A stretch of DNA of 64,000 nucleotides from contig NZ_JBMOVV010000003.1 in the NCBI RefSeq assembly GCF_049472135.1, forward strand, positions 124,001 to 188,000, read 5' to 3'. The notes beneath the pieces were generated by a model, which was not told the origin of the DNA, ran no database searches, and worked only from the letters and a program-made list of their open reading frames with translations. Shown here piece after piece: positions 18,900-28,584 of this stretch. The stretch comes from Arcobacter_B sp049472135. Its GTDB lineage: Bacteria > Campylobacterota > Campylobacteria > Campylobacterales > Arcobacteraceae. Positions within the stretch are counted from its first letter, which is position 1. Each line of letters begins with the position of its first letter. A program made the position numbers and the translations under genes.

Positions 18900-20195
18900 C
18901 TATTTATCTTCTAATCTAACTCTAACTGATTTAGCATGTGCAGTTAAACCTTCTGTATCTGCAAGTAATGCACAAGCTTCACCTAACTCATCAATTGCTT
19001 TTTTTGAGAAGTTAATAATAGAGCTTTTTTTCATAAAGTTCTCAACATTTAATGGGCTATAGAACTTAGCTGTACTTCCTGTTGGTAATGTGTGGTTTGG
19101 ACCAGCGATATAATCACCAATAGGCTCAGGAGTATTTTCACCTAAGAAAATTGCACCTGCGTGTTTAATATAAGGTAATAATTCAAAAGAGTTTTGAGTC
19201 ATTACTTCTAAGTGTTCAGGAGCAATTTCATTCATAAGTTCAATTGCTTCTGTCATATCTTTTGCAATAATTATAGCTCCTCTATCTTCAATAGATTTTC
19301 TAGCTATTTCTTCTCTTTGTAAAGTTTGTAAATAATTTTCTACTTCATCACTTGTATTTTTAGCAACTTCTTCACAAGTAGTAATCATAATAGAACTTGC
19401 CATTTCATCATGCTCTGCTTGAGATAATAAATCAATTGCTAAATATTTTGGTTTAGCAGTTTCATCAGCTAAAATCCCAATCTCAGATGGTCCTGCAATC
19501 ATATCAATATTTACTTCACCAAATACTAATTTTTTAGCAGTTGCAACAAAGATATTTCCTGGACCTGTTATTACATCTACTTTTGGAATAGTTTGTGTTC
19601 CATATGCCATAGCAGCAATTGCAGAAGCTCCACCAACTTTATAAGCTTTTGAAACACCACATAAGTGACATGCTGCAAGTAATAATTCATTTACTTCATT
19701 ATCAGGAGTTGGAGTACATACTACAATTTCTTCAACACCAGCAACGATTGCAGGAATAGCATTCATTAAAAGTGAACTAGGATATGCTGCTTTTCCACCA
19801 GGGATATAAAGCCCTGCTCTATCAACAGGAGTTACTTTTTGTCCTAAAATTGTTCCATTTGATTCAAAATCTAACCATGATTTTGGAAGTTGTTTTTCGT
19901 GATAAGCTTTGATTCTGTCATATGCTGTATGTAATGCAGCTTTTAATTTCTCATCAATATTTTCATATGCTCTTTTCATTTCATCTTGAGAAATCATTAA
20001 ATCAGAATCCTCTTTAACTTCCCACTTATCAAACTTTTCAATGTGTCTTTTTAAAGCTTCATTTCCTTCTTCAACTATTTCATCAATAATCCCTGTAACT
20101 ATTGAAGACACACCTTTAATATCACTTTTTGCTCTTGCTAGAATTCCATCAAACTCTTCTTTAAAGTTTGAGTCTTTTGTATTTATAATTTTCAT
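18900..20195 (-). CDS. hisD: Histidinol dehydrogenase
   Basis: HisD carries out the last two oxidations of histidine synthesis, histidinol to histidine, with NAD and zinc. The 431-residue protein has VDRAGLYIPGGKAAYPSS, VDVITGPGNIFVA, GPSEIGILAD and the zinc-binding QAEHDE stretch. The C-terminal GPNHTLPTG is also present. It overlaps the aroK stop by one base (TAATG), a common sign of co-translation. No other his genes are in the window. Confidence 0.97.
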   Translation of the reverse strand: MKIINTKDSNFKEEFDGILARAKSDIKGVSSIVTGIIDEIVEEGNEALKRHIEKFDKWEVKEDSDLMISQDEMKRAYENIDEKLKAALHTAYDRIKAYHEKQLPKSWLDFESNGTILGQKVTPVDRAGLYIPGGKAAYPSSLLMNAIPAIVAGVEEIVVCTPTPDNEVNELLLAACHLCGVSKAYKVGGASAIAAMAYGTQTIPKVDVITGPGNIFVATAKKLVFGEVNIDMIAGPSEIGILADETAKPKYLAIDLLSQAEHDEMASSIMITTCEEVAKNTSDEVENYLQTLQREEIARKSIEDRGAIIIAKDMTEAIELMNEIAPEHLEVMTQNSFELLPYIKHAGAIFLGENTPEPIGDYIAGPNHTLPTGSTAKFYSPLNVENFMKKSSIINFSKKAIDELGEACALLADTEGLTAHAKSVRVRLEDK

Positions 20196-20704
20196 TAAAT
20201 TTGTCCTAATATCTCTTCTACAATATTTTCTAAAGGCTTTTTCTCAACATCTACAACAATATCAGCAACTCTTTCATATTCAGGAACTCTTGAATCAAAA
20301 AGCTTTGTTGCTTCATCTAAATTTTGTAGAAGTGGTCTTTTTCTAAGTTTATTAGCAGCATTTGGAGCAGCATTAATTCTGTCTAAAATCCCTTGAAATG
20401 ATGATTTTAGGTAAATTACTGTACCAATATTTTTAATATTTTCTTGTTTATAAAAGCCACCACCAGTTGAAATAATAGTGTTATCTACACTTTGCTCTAA
20501 CCATAATGCAGTTTTCTTTTCTAATGCTCTAAAGTATGGTTCTCCCTCTTGGGCAAAAATCTTTTTAATTTTTCTGTTTTCCATACTTTCAATCAAGTCA
20601 TCTGTATCTATAGCAAACATATCTGAAGCTTGTACTAAACCTCTTGCTATTGTACCTTTACCAACACCCATAAAACCAATTAATATAATATTCTTCTTTT
20701 TCAT
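20195..20704 (-). CDS. aroK: Shikimate kinase
   Basis: AroK phosphorylates shikimate in the aromatic amino acid pathway. Walker A is GFMGVGKGT, unusual only in having KGT rather than KST. DTDDLIE binds shikimate, and FRALEKK and STGGGFY are the other conserved parts. The ATG at 20704 is preferred over a TTG two codons upstream. The ribosome site is weak. It starts the aroK-hisD pair and follows the Cache kinase by a short gap. Confidence 0.93.
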   Translation of the reverse strand: MKKKNIILIGFMGVGKGTIARGLVQASDMFAIDTDDLIESMENRKIKKIFAQEGEPYFRALEKKTALWLEQSVDNTIISTGGGFYKQENIKNIGTVIYLKSSFQGILDRINAAPNAANKLRKRPLLQNLDEATKLFDSRVPEYERVADIVVDVEKKPLENIVEEILGQI

Positions 20705-20738
20705 AGTCAAAGATTATATCTAAAACTTAGTAATTTTC

Positions 20739-22658
20739 TCATAAAGAAAAATTCTTCTGAATTGTTAGTTTAAAACATGCTCCTTTATAGCTCACATTTT
20801 TATAATCAAAACTAACATTTGAAGCTTCAATATCGCCGTTTGCAAAACGCTTTAATATCTGTTTAGACATATATAAACCAATGCCTGTGCCATTACTTTT
20901 CTGTTTTGTAGTAAAATGTGCCTTAAAGATATTATTAATAATATCTTCTGGTATTCCTAAAGCATTGTCTTTTATTTTAATAATAACTTTATCATCAAAC
21001 TCTTTTGCTTCAATAAATATATATCTTTTCTCAACTTTATTTCGTTCAAATTCATCTTTTGCATTATTGAAAATATTTATTAAAACTTGAAGTAATTCAT
21101 TTTCATAACCTAATACTTCAATCTCATCAATATTTTTTATTATTGTAATGCCTCTATTTCGATAATGAACACCTAAAAGCTTATCAACTTTAGATAATAA
21201 CTCTTCAATCGTAAATTTAACATACTGTTTTTTAGGATTAAAAAAGTCTTTAAAATCATCAATTGTATTTGATAAATACTCTACTGTATGGGTAATATTA
21301 TCCATACTTTCATCTATCTCTTTTTTATCTAAAGTTGTAAATTCATTTTTAAATTTCAATCCAGAAGATTGAGTTGTTATAGCATTTAAAGGCTGTCTCC
21401 ATTGATGTGCAATATTACCTATCATTTCACCCATTGCAGCCATTTTTGCTTGTTGTGATAAGATTAAATCTTTTTCATTATTTCTATTTATCTGTTTAAT
21501 TAACTCTTTTTTATGCTTTAAAAATTTATATTTTAATTGTCTTGATAAAAAGATAGATATTAAAATAAATATAACACTAAGAAGAATCCCAAAAATTAAA
21601 ATATTATAAAAATCATCTTTTTTTCTAAGCATTGCTTCTTTCTCAATAGTTTTTAAATTAGACTCTAATTCATCCATATAAAAACCTGTTGCAATAGCCC
21701 ATTGCCAATAATCAAAACCTTTTACATAAGTAGTTTTTTTATAAGTTTTACCTGTTTTTGGCTTTACCGTAGAGTTATAAGTTAAATATCCATCACCTTC
21801 TTTTGCTGATTTTATAATCTCTTTTGTAATATAAAAAGAGTTTGAATCTTTTAAATCAATTCTATTTAAACCTATATAATTTTTATTGATATGAGATAAA
21901 TAGTTTCCTTTATAATCAATTACAAATACATAGTTTTCATTTGTCTGATTGATTTTTTGAATGTAATCTAAAATCTTTTTCTTTAAAGTCTTTTCAAAAT
22001 CATCAAGATACTCACCCGTACCTATAAACCAACCATAAGGTTTAAATTTAAAATTGTATGTAATTTTTTTAAATTGAATATCTAAGTATTTGGGTTTATT
22101 CCAATAAAGTTCATAAAAGAATTCATCATTTGTACTCAATCCTTTTAGAATATCTTTAGAAATATAATTGCCCTTTTTATCTTGAAAATCTAGTAGATCT
22201 TTACCTTCAAGTTCTGGCTTTAAAGGATGTAAGATATTTCTAGCTTCTAAATCATAAATATAAAAATACCCTCGGCCGTCATTAAAAGTATGATTCCTCA
22301 AAGCATCTTTAATTTTTTGAACAATCTCTTCTTTTGTTTTAGTATCTTTATATTTCTCATATATATGAGTCATTATTCTATGGGCTTGTTGTACTTCTTT
22401 TTTAAGACTATTTTTTAGGTTTTTTGTACTATTTAATTTTTCATAATTTATATATTCGTAGACTAAATCAACCTGATTTCTGATATCTTCTTTACTTTTC
22501 TCTATAAAACGCTCTTTTAGTTTGGCTATATCCTTTTTACTTTGAGCATCTTTTTCTAAAAAATACAAATAACTAACAATCGTCAATAAAACTACAACTA
22601 TTAAAGTTGGTGCATACTTTATTAAATTTAGTATTGTTTTTTCGTTTGTTTGTAACAT
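20739..22658 (-). CDS. Cache-domain sensor histidine kinase
   Basis: A 639-residue membrane kinase. The first membrane helix covers about residues 13-30. Two Cache-type ligand domains fill the periplasmic part, each with a G-x-G-Y/F-Y/L signature (GRGYFYIYD near 132 and a second copy near 285). The second membrane helix is around 350-370. The H-box IAHQWRQPLNAI holds His418 and is the HisKA subtype typical of Campylobacterota. The ATPase domain has NIFNNAKDEF, DNALGIPE and GTGIGLYMSK. No response regulator is adjacent, so it is an orphan. The likely ligand is a small organic acid or similar, unproven. Confidence 0.92.
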   Translation of the reverse strand: MLQTNEKTILNLIKYAPTLIVVVLLTIVSYLYFLEKDAQSKKDIAKLKERFIEKSKEDIRNQVDLVYEYINYEKLNSTKNLKNSLKKEVQQAHRIMTHIYEKYKDTKTKEEIVQKIKDALRNHTFNDGRGYFYIYDLEARNILHPLKPELEGKDLLDFQDKKGNYISKDILKGLSTNDEFFYELYWNKPKYLDIQFKKITYNFKFKPYGWFIGTGEYLDDFEKTLKKKILDYIQKINQTNENYVFVIDYKGNYLSHINKNYIGLNRIDLKDSNSFYITKEIIKSAKEGDGYLTYNSTVKPKTGKTYKKTTYVKGFDYWQWAIATGFYMDELESNLKTIEKEAMLRKKDDFYNILIFGILLSVIFILISIFLSRQLKYKFLKHKKELIKQINRNNEKDLILSQQAKMAAMGEMIGNIAHQWRQPLNAITTQSSGLKFKNEFTTLDKKEIDESMDNITHTVEYLSNTIDDFKDFFNPKKQYVKFTIEELLSKVDKLLGVHYRNRGITIIKNIDEIEVLGYENELLQVLINIFNNAKDEFERNKVEKRYIFIEAKEFDDKVIIKIKDNALGIPEDIINNIFKAHFTTKQKSNGTGIGLYMSKQILKRFANGDIEASNVSFDYKNVSYKGACFKLTIQKNFSL

Positions 22659-22685
22659 GAAAATATTTTAGCATAAATTCTATAA

Positions 22686-23540
22686 TTATTTATACTTATT
22701 TTCATACCTTTGAAGCATAGATTCATTACCAATTATCCCACCTTGATGAATATAAAGATAATTATTAGTTGTTTTATTATATTTACTTATATAATCTTGG
22801 AACACTTTTATTCCTAAAGAGTCGTATAATAAATCAAACTCTATGTTTGTTTGTTTTAGAAGTTCTAAATAAATTTCATAAAACTCTTTATAGAGTTTTC
22901 CGAAATGATACTTCTTCTCTTTTTGTAAAATAGTTGGATGATTTGACTCTTCTAACTCTAAAAATTGTTGTTTTAAATATTCATCATTTCCAACACAAGA
23001 GCAAGTTAAAACTTCAAAGGGCAGATATTTTTGTAAATACAAAGCTGTAGTTCCTGTACCACTTGGCAAAAAGACTTTTAAGTTTTCTATTCTATTTTCA
23101 TTTGCCCATGTTAATATCTCATTTGCTAGAAGCTTTAAACCCATTTGAGCCTCTTTTAAAGCTCCTCCCTCTTTTATAAATAAAACATCATTTTCAAAAC
23201 TAGTTGGTACTTCTTCTTCATAGATATTCATGCCGTTTTCTAGAGCATATTTATAGTTTCCCACAGGATTATCTTTTAAAAAAGATGCAATATGGTCTAC
23301 ATAATATTCAAACTGCAAGCCTTTTAGTTTTGCTAAAACACTTAAAGAATACATTGCATTTGATTGTGCCGAACCATGGGATACTATTTTTTTTACCCCC
23401 TGTAAATCTTTTTGCAAAAAATAATAGAACTTTCTTGCTTTATTTCCAGAAAAATCTAAGTGTAGTAAATCATCTCTTTTTATATAAAAACTGTTATTGT
23501 TAAATGTGATTTTTTCAATTGGAGAGTTTGTATAATTCAT
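22686..23540 (-). CDS. PLP-dependent enzyme, ACC deaminase/D-cysteine desulfhydrase family
   Basis: A fold-type II pyridoxal-phosphate enzyme of about 284 residues. The probable PLP lysine is Lys34 in SGNKARKF. SHGSAQSNAMYS binds the substrate carboxylate, and LPSGTGTTALYL binds the phosphate. Relatives cleave D-cysteine or aminocyclopropane-carboxylate, and the substrate cannot be told from sequence. The ATG at 23540 is preferred to a TTG 15 codons upstream, because the family begins near this residue. It is divergent from exbB. Confidence 0.85.
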   Translation of the reverse strand: MNYTNSPIEKITFNNNSFYIKRDDLLHLDFSGNKARKFYYFLQKDLQGVKKIVSHGSAQSNAMYSLSVLAKLKGLQFEYYVDHIASFLKDNPVGNYKYALENGMNIYEEEVPTSFENDVLFIKEGGALKEAQMGLKLLANEILTWANENRIENLKVFLPSGTGTTALYLQKYLPFEVLTCSCVGNDEYLKQQFLELEESNHPTILQKEKKYHFGKLYKEFYEIYLELLKQTNIEFDLLYDSLGIKVFQDYISKYNKTTNNYLYIHQGGIIGNESMLQRYENKYK

Positions 23541-23606
23541 TCTAAAATTGTACCATTTATTAATAAAATTTATGTACAATAACAAAAAAACTTACAAGAG
23601 GATAAT

Positions 23607-24077
23607 ATGGATATACTTTTTTATATTGAAAAAGGTGGTCTAATTGTTTATATATTAATTGCTTTAAATATTATTGGATTTACTATTATTTTATGGAAAC
23701 TTTTTACACTACCAAGAAAAAATGCCATGATAAAAAAAATCGAACTAAAACTTAATAAAGATTCATCAAATTCACTTTTCACTCAAATAGAGTATGAAGT
23801 AAAAAAACTAGAAAGTGGTCTTACATATATAAAAAACATTGCTACAGTTGCACCTCTTTTAGGATTGCTCGGGACTGTAATTGGTGTTTACCAATCTTTT
23901 GATGTTATCACAAAGAATGGTTTAGGAGATCCTAGTGTTTTCTCAAACGGTATTTCAATAGCACTTATTACTACAATTGCAGGTTTAATTGTGGCGATAC
24001 CTCATCATATTGCATATAATCATTTTATTTCACAAATTGACTCTATTGAGTTAAAAGCAAAAAGTACAATTAAATAG
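23607..24077 (+). CDS. exbB: ExbB/TolQ/MotA-family proton channel protein
   Basis: A 156-residue membrane protein with three helices. The pore region reads IATVAPLLGLLGTVIGVYQSF, and the last helix is SIALITTIAGLIVAIPHHI. The short length points to ExbB rather than MotA. Together with ExbD it uses the proton gradient to energise outer-membrane TonB-dependent receptors. exbD follows after one base; no tonB or receptor is nearby. GAGGATAAT is the ribosome site. Confidence 0.9.
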   Translation: MDILFYIEKGGLIVYILIALNIIGFTIILWKLFTLPRKNAMIKKIELKLNKDSSNSLFTQIEYEVKKLESGLTYIKNIATVAPLLGLLGTVIGVYQSFDVITKNGLGDPSVFSNGISIALITTIAGLIVAIPHHIAYNHFISQIDSIELKAKSTIK

Positions 24078-24078
24078 T

Positions 24079-24477
24079 ATGAAAAGAAGAGAACCTTTAG
24101 GTTTAGATTTAACCCCAATCATTGATGTAGTTTTCATACTACTTCTGTTTTTTATAGTAAGTTCTGTTTTCAAAAAAGATGAACTAGCTTTAATACTTGA
24201 TTTACCAACTTCAAGTGCAAAAGAGTTAAAAATAGATGAGGAACAAGTTTTTATAGAACTTAGTTCTAATAAACTTGCAATTAAAGGAATTGAAGTATCT
24301 TTTGAATCTCTAGAAGATAATCTAAAAGCTATTGAAAATAAACATAAACCTGTATTAGTTAGAATTGATAAAAAAGTTGAATACCATAGAGTTGTAAAAG
24401 TTTTAGATTTATTACAAAAATATGATTTAACAAATCTAGCTCTTGTAACAAATGAAAATGAAAAGAAGAAGGACTAA
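24079..24477 (+). CDS. exbD: ExbD/TolR-family biopolymer transport protein
   Basis: A 132-residue protein with one membrane helix that contains the conserved Asp in LTPIIDVVFILLLFFIV (about residues 11-27). A periplasmic domain ends in YDLTNLALVTNE. It lies directly behind exbB and forms the stator pair. The stop overlaps the DUF779 gene on the other strand by 4 bp, so the two transcripts converge with no terminator between. Confidence 0.92.
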   Translation: MKRREPLGLDLTPIIDVVFILLLFFIVSSVFKKDELALILDLPTSSAKELKIDEEQVFIELSSNKLAIKGIEVSFESLEDNLKAIENKHKPVLVRIDKKVEYHRVVKVLDLLQKYDLTNLALVTNENEKKKD

Positions 24478-24854
24478 TCACCCTCTTCTTTTTTTAATTG
24501 TTCATACTCTTCATCAGTAAAAATTCTTGATTTTGTAATAAACTGATAACCCATATCTATTTCAAGTGAAAAAGAGTTTCCAAAAGCTGCTTTTTCTTCT
24601 CTTACATCAATAGTTATAAATGAGTGTTTAAAATATTCAAATTGATCTTTATCTATAAAAAATTCACATCCGCAAATTTCCCCAAGTTTCACATTTCTAC
24701 TTGGTACATAAAAATCATCTTTAGCATAACACATAGGAGCAGTTCCATCACAGCAACCACCACTTTGATTAAATACTAATTCACCATGTTCTTCTTGAAG
24801 TTTTTTGATTACGTCACAAGCTTCTTTTGTAACATCTACTCTTTTTATTGCCAT
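24474..24854 (-). CDS. DUF779 protein, companion of aldehyde dehydrogenase
   Basis: A 126-residue cysteine-rich protein with QSGGCCDGTAPMCY near residue 35 and ICGCEFFID near 63, likely metal-binding. DUF779 genes are well known as neighbours of acetaldehyde-type dehydrogenases, but their role is unknown. Here it lies 100 bp downstream of the aldehyde dehydrogenase on the same strand, behind a terminator-like hairpin. It is therefore probably transcribed at a lower level by read-through. Confidence 0.88.
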   Translation of the reverse strand: MAIKRVDVTKEACDVIKKLQEEHGELVFNQSGGCCDGTAPMCYAKDDFYVPSRNVKLGEICGCEFFIDKDQFEYFKHSFITIDVREEKAAFGNSFSLEIDMGYQFITKSRIFTDEEYEQLKKEEGD

Positions 24855-24879
24855 AATTTATCCTTTTTAAATCATAAAC

Positions 24880-24923
24880 AAAAAAAGGTACAGAAGGAAA
24901 AGGGAGAGAGAACCTTCTGTACC
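24880..24923 (-). terminator. Terminator or attenuator between aldehyde dehydrogenase and DUF779
   Basis: An 11-bp perfect stem, GGTACAGAAGG (24887-24897) and CCTTCTGTACC (24913-24923), has a 15-nt purine-rich loop. On the minus strand it is followed by TTTTTTTG. It stands after the dehydrogenase stop and before the DUF779 start, so it would end most transcripts. Confidence 0.7.
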
Positions 24924-24957
24924 AAATAAGGGGTTTAATTAAGTTTTAAATTACCTA

Positions 24958-26454
24958 TTAAAAGAATCCTAAAGCATCTTTGCTGTAAGAAGTTAAAATA
25001 TTTTTAGTGTGTCTGTAAGAGTTTAACATCATCATGTGAGTTTCTCTACCGATACCTGATTTTTTGTATCCACCAAATGATGCATGTGATGGGTATAAGT
25101 GGTAACAATTCACCCATACTCTACCAGCTTCAATTCCTCTTGAGAATTTATGTAATTGGTGAGCATCTCTTGACCATACACCTGAACCTAATCCATAGAT
25201 AGTGTCATTTGCAATTTCTAATGCTTCTTCTTCAGTTTTAAATGTAGTTACAGATAATACAGGTCCAAAGATTTCTTCTTGGAAGATTCTCATTTTGTTG
25301 TGACCTTTGAAGATTGTTGGTTGAATATAGAATCCATTTGGATATTTTTCAGATTCTAAAATATCTCCACCAATTAGACACTCAGCACCCTCTTCTTTAC
25401 CAATTTTGATGTACTCAGCAATTTTCTCTTTTTGAGATAATGAACATTGAGCACCCATCATATTTTCAGTATCTAAAGGATCACCTAATTTAATAGCTTT
25501 AACTCTCTCTAATACTCTTGCCATAAATGGCTCATAGATATCTTCGTGGATTAATGCTCTTGATGGACAAGTACAAACCTCACCAGAGTTAAATGCGAAT
25601 AATACTAAACCTTCGATTGCTTTATCAAAGAACTCATCATCAGCATCCATAATTGAAGGCATAAAGATATTTGGAGATTTACCACCTAATTCTAATGTTG
25701 ATGGAATAATATTCTCAGTTGCATATTGCATAATTAATTGACCAGTTGTAGTTTCACCTGTAAATCCAACTTTTTTAACATCTGGGTGAGTTGATAAGTG
25801 TTTACCAATTTTTCCACCTGCACCATTAATAATGTTAATTGTACCTGCTGGTAATACGTCTGCAATTGTTTCCATTAATACTAAGATTGACATTGGAGTA
25901 GCAGATGCTGGCTTCATAACTACACAGTTACCTGCTGCTAATGCAGGAGCTAATTTCCAAGCTGCCATTAATAATGGAAAGTTCCATGGAATAATTTGAG
26001 CAACAACACCATATGGCTCATAAACTTCTTGAGAAATTGTATTCTCATCTAAATCTGCAACAGTTCCAGACTCAGCTCTAATTACAGATGCAAAGTATCT
26101 GAAGTGATCTACAACTAAAGGAACGTCAGCATTTAATGTTTCTCTAATAGTTTTACCATTATCTAAAGTTTCAGCAATTGCTAAAGCTTCTAAGTTAGCT
26201 TCAATAGCATCTGCAATTTTATTTAATAAGTTACTTCTTTCAACTACAGAAGTGTGTTTAAATGATTCAAAAGCTTTACTAGCAGCTGCAACTGCTGCAT
26301 CAACATCTTCTTCATTTGATCTAGGAATTCTTGTTAATGTTTCTCCATCTACAGGTGAGATATTTTCAAAATACTCTCCACTTCTTGGAGCAACCCATTC
26401 TCCACCAATAAAGTTCTCATATTGAGCTTTGTACTGCGGTTTACTATAAATCAT
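24958..26454 (-). CDS. NAD-dependent aldehyde dehydrogenase (ExaC/acetaldehyde type)
   Basis: A 498-residue soluble enzyme that oxidises aldehydes to acids. The cofactor region has VVAQIIPWNFPLLMAAWK and GFTGETTTGQ. The general base Glu255 is in LELGGKS, and the nucleophile Cys294 in FNSGEVCTCPSR, a pattern typical of the ExaC/AldB acetaldehyde group. Its promoter carries four 11-bp repeats like those of the alcohol dehydrogenase island. It is therefore likely to take the aldehyde made by the quinoprotein enzyme. A strong AAAAAGGATG ribosome site precedes the ATG. DUF779 follows. Confidence 0.93.
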   Translation of the reverse strand: MIYSKPQYKAQYENFIGGEWVAPRSGEYFENISPVDGETLTRIPRSNEEDVDAAVAAASKAFESFKHTSVVERSNLLNKIADAIEANLEALAIAETLDNGKTIRETLNADVPLVVDHFRYFASVIRAESGTVADLDENTISQEVYEPYGVVAQIIPWNFPLLMAAWKLAPALAAGNCVVMKPASATPMSILVLMETIADVLPAGTINIINGAGGKIGKHLSTHPDVKKVGFTGETTTGQLIMQYATENIIPSTLELGGKSPNIFMPSIMDADDEFFDKAIEGLVLFAFNSGEVCTCPSRALIHEDIYEPFMARVLERVKAIKLGDPLDTENMMGAQCSLSQKEKIAEYIKIGKEEGAECLIGGDILESEKYPNGFYIQPTIFKGHNKMRIFQEEIFGPVLSVTTFKTEEEALEIANDTIYGLGSGVWSRDAHQLHKFSRGIEAGRVWVNCYHLYPSHASFGGYKKSGIGRETHMMMLNSYRHTKNILTSYSKDALGFF

Positions 26455-26527
26455 TTTTCATCCTTTTTGTTATTATATTTATTTTGAGAAAATTATTTGC
26501 TGTGCCATAATTTTTCTGCTTGATGAA

Positions 26528-26582
26528 AGTTTACATGAGAAATATAGCGTGAATTTAGCCTAAGTATAGCCTGAGTATAGCA
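26528..26582 (-). promoter_or_regulatory. Promoter of aldehyde dehydrogenase: four 11-bp repeats plus -10
   Basis: TATAGCG, TTTAGCC, TATAGCC and TATAGCA start at 26543, 26554, 26565 and 26576 on the plus strand, exactly 11 bp apart. On the minus strand TAAACT at 26533-26528 lies 9 nt from the repeat edge, where the other promoters have their -10. The leader to the ATG at 26454 would be about 67 nt. Confidence 0.75.
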
Positions 26583-26658
26583 ATGTAGTTTTTTGTTACA
26601 AAATCCCTAAAAATGGTGCTTTTAATGCATTTTTTTTCTTTGTTTTTTTTAAATTATC

Positions 26659-26667
26659 TGCTACAAT
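26659..26667 (+). promoter_or_regulatory. Extended -10 of the FIST kinase gene, likely leaderless
   Basis: TGCTACAAT is an extended -10 (TGn-TACAAT) whose expected start point is about 7 nt downstream. That falls on the ATG at 26674. No ribosome site lies between, only a run of T. The kinase mRNA may therefore lack a leader. Confidence 0.5.
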
Positions 26668-26673
26668 TTTTTT

Positions 26674-28584
26674 ATGAAAACATTTAACTATACAATTGAA
26701 GACGAATCTTTAGAGCTGTTAATAGACTTTGACACTTTAAAAAAAGAAAAAAACATATTAATTCAGATTTTTTGTGGACAATCAAAAGAGATTATGAAAG
26801 CAATTCTAAATAAACTAAGAGAAGAGCTACCACAAGCCATTTGTATTGGAGCATCAACAGATGGAGAAATAGATAATGAAAATATCTCTACATTAAAAAC
26901 TGTTGTTTCTATATCTATATTTGATAAAACAGAACTAAAAGTAGCTTGTGTACAAAATGACAACTCTTTTAAAAATGGTCAAACACTAGCAAAAGAATTA
27001 TGTGGTGAAGATACAAAACTACTTATTACATTTACAGATGGTGAAACAACTAATGGCGAAGAGTTCCTAAAAGGAATTAGCAGTATTGATAACAATATTA
27101 TTGTAAGTGGCGGTATGGCTGCTGATAATGCAACATTTAAAGAGACATTTATAATGTGTCAAGATAAGATATTAACTCAAGGTGCTGTTGCTGTATCTTT
27201 AAACTCAAAAGATTTAAAAATTTGTAATGCATATAACTTTAATTGGTCTCCTATTGGAATTGATCACGAGATTGAAGAAGTAATAGGAAATAGAGTATAT
27301 AAAATTTCTGGATTAAAACCTTTAGATTTTTATGAAAAATATCTTGGCGAGTATGTAGCCAAATCACTTCCTGCAACAGGTATTGAGTTTCCTTTGATTA
27401 TACAAAAAAACGGTATTCCTCAAGCAAGAGCTGTTATTCAAAAGCATAATGATGGAAGCTTAAGTTTTGCAGGTAATTTAAATAAAGGGGATATTGTAAA
27501 GTTAGGCTTTGGTAATGTTGAGCTTATAATGAACAACCCCTTACAGTCCTTATTTAATAAGTGTTCTGTTTCAGGAGTAGAGTCATTTTTTATCTACACT
27601 TGTATGGCAAGAAGAAGATATATACCAAATTTGATAGATATTGAAATAAAGCCTTTTTCAAAGATTGCAAATACCTCTGGATTTTTTACATATGGAGAGT
27701 TTTATCATAATGAAGGGCAAAATGAGTTATTAAATCAAACGCTAACTGTTGTAGGACTTAGTGAAAATGATGAGATAACTTATGAAGAGAAAGAGAAGTT
27801 TGAAAAAAATGAAAACCAAATAAGTGATCATGCAAGAAGCTTACAAGCCTTGACTCATCTTATTCAGCAATCTTCTCAAGACTATAATAATCAATCAAAG
27901 AAACTGGAAGAAGGAAATAAATACGCTCAAAATTTAGTAGAGTCACAAAAACAGTTTTTAAAGTATACAATTCATGAAACAAATACTCCTTTATCAATTA
28001 TAATGGGGAATATTGATATGTATGAGTTGGAGCATGGTAAAAATAAGTATTTATCAAATATTGAAGTTGCTATGAAAAATGTATTTAGTATATATGATGA
28101 TTTAAGTTACTTAGTAAAAAAAGACCAAGTAAACAAAGCAACACATGAAATAAATTTAGTTGATTTTGTAAGAAGTAGAATTGAGTTTTTTACACAAACT
28201 GCTTTAAAGTTTAAATCAACGCTTACTTTTATTCATAATATAGATGAAATAAATATCAATTTCAATGAAATAAAACTTCAAAGAATAGTTGATAACAATC
28301 TTACTAATGCAATTAAATATACTTTACCAAATGAAACTATCTATGTAAAACTTATTCTAAAAAATAGTGAGTGTGACTTTGTAATAGAGAGTCGTTCTGT
28401 TCAAATACTTGAACCTCAAAAGATTTTTGAAGAGTATTATAGAGAAGAAGAATCTAAAGATGGTTTTGGACTTGGACTAAATCTTGTAAAAAGAATTTGT
28501 AGTGAAGAAAATGTTGGGATCAGACTTGAATCTGGTGAAAACTGGGCTTCATTTACTTATACATTTAAAGGAATTGAAAAATGA
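26674..28584 (+). CDS. Soluble FIST-domain sensor histidine kinase
   Basis: A 636-residue kinase without membrane segments. Residues 1-370 form FIST N and C domains, with IGASTDGEI near 60, VSGGMAADN near 150 and FFIYTCMARR near 310. FIST domains are thought to bind small ligands. A coiled coil follows. The phospho-acceptor is His434 in YTIHETNTPLSI, and the ATPase domain has NNLTNAIKYTL and GFGLGLNLVKRI. The response regulator gene overlaps the end by 4 bp, so they are partners. The position next to an aldehyde dehydrogenase suggests that it senses an alcohol, aldehyde or related metabolite (inference). Confidence 0.92.
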   Translation: MKTFNYTIEDESLELLIDFDTLKKEKNILIQIFCGQSKEIMKAILNKLREELPQAICIGASTDGEIDNENISTLKTVVSISIFDKTELKVACVQNDNSFKNGQTLAKELCGEDTKLLITFTDGETTNGEEFLKGISSIDNNIIVSGGMAADNATFKETFIMCQDKILTQGAVAVSLNSKDLKICNAYNFNWSPIGIDHEIEEVIGNRVYKISGLKPLDFYEKYLGEYVAKSLPATGIEFPLIIQKNGIPQARAVIQKHNDGSLSFAGNLNKGDIVKLGFGNVELIMNNPLQSLFNKCSVSGVESFFIYTCMARRRYIPNLIDIEIKPFSKIANTSGFFTYGEFYHNEGQNELLNQTLTVVGLSENDEITYEEKEKFEKNENQISDHARSLQALTHLIQQSSQDYNNQSKKLEEGNKYAQNLVESQKQFLKYTIHETNTPLSIIMGNIDMYELEHGKNKYLSNIEVAMKNVFSIYDDLSYLVKKDQVNKATHEINLVDFVRSRIEFFTQTALKFKSTLTFIHNIDEININFNEIKLQRIVDNNLTNAIKYTLPNETIYVKLILKNSECDFVIESRSVQILEPQKIFEEYYREEESKDGFGLGLNLVKRICSEENVGIRLESGENWASFTYTFKGIEK

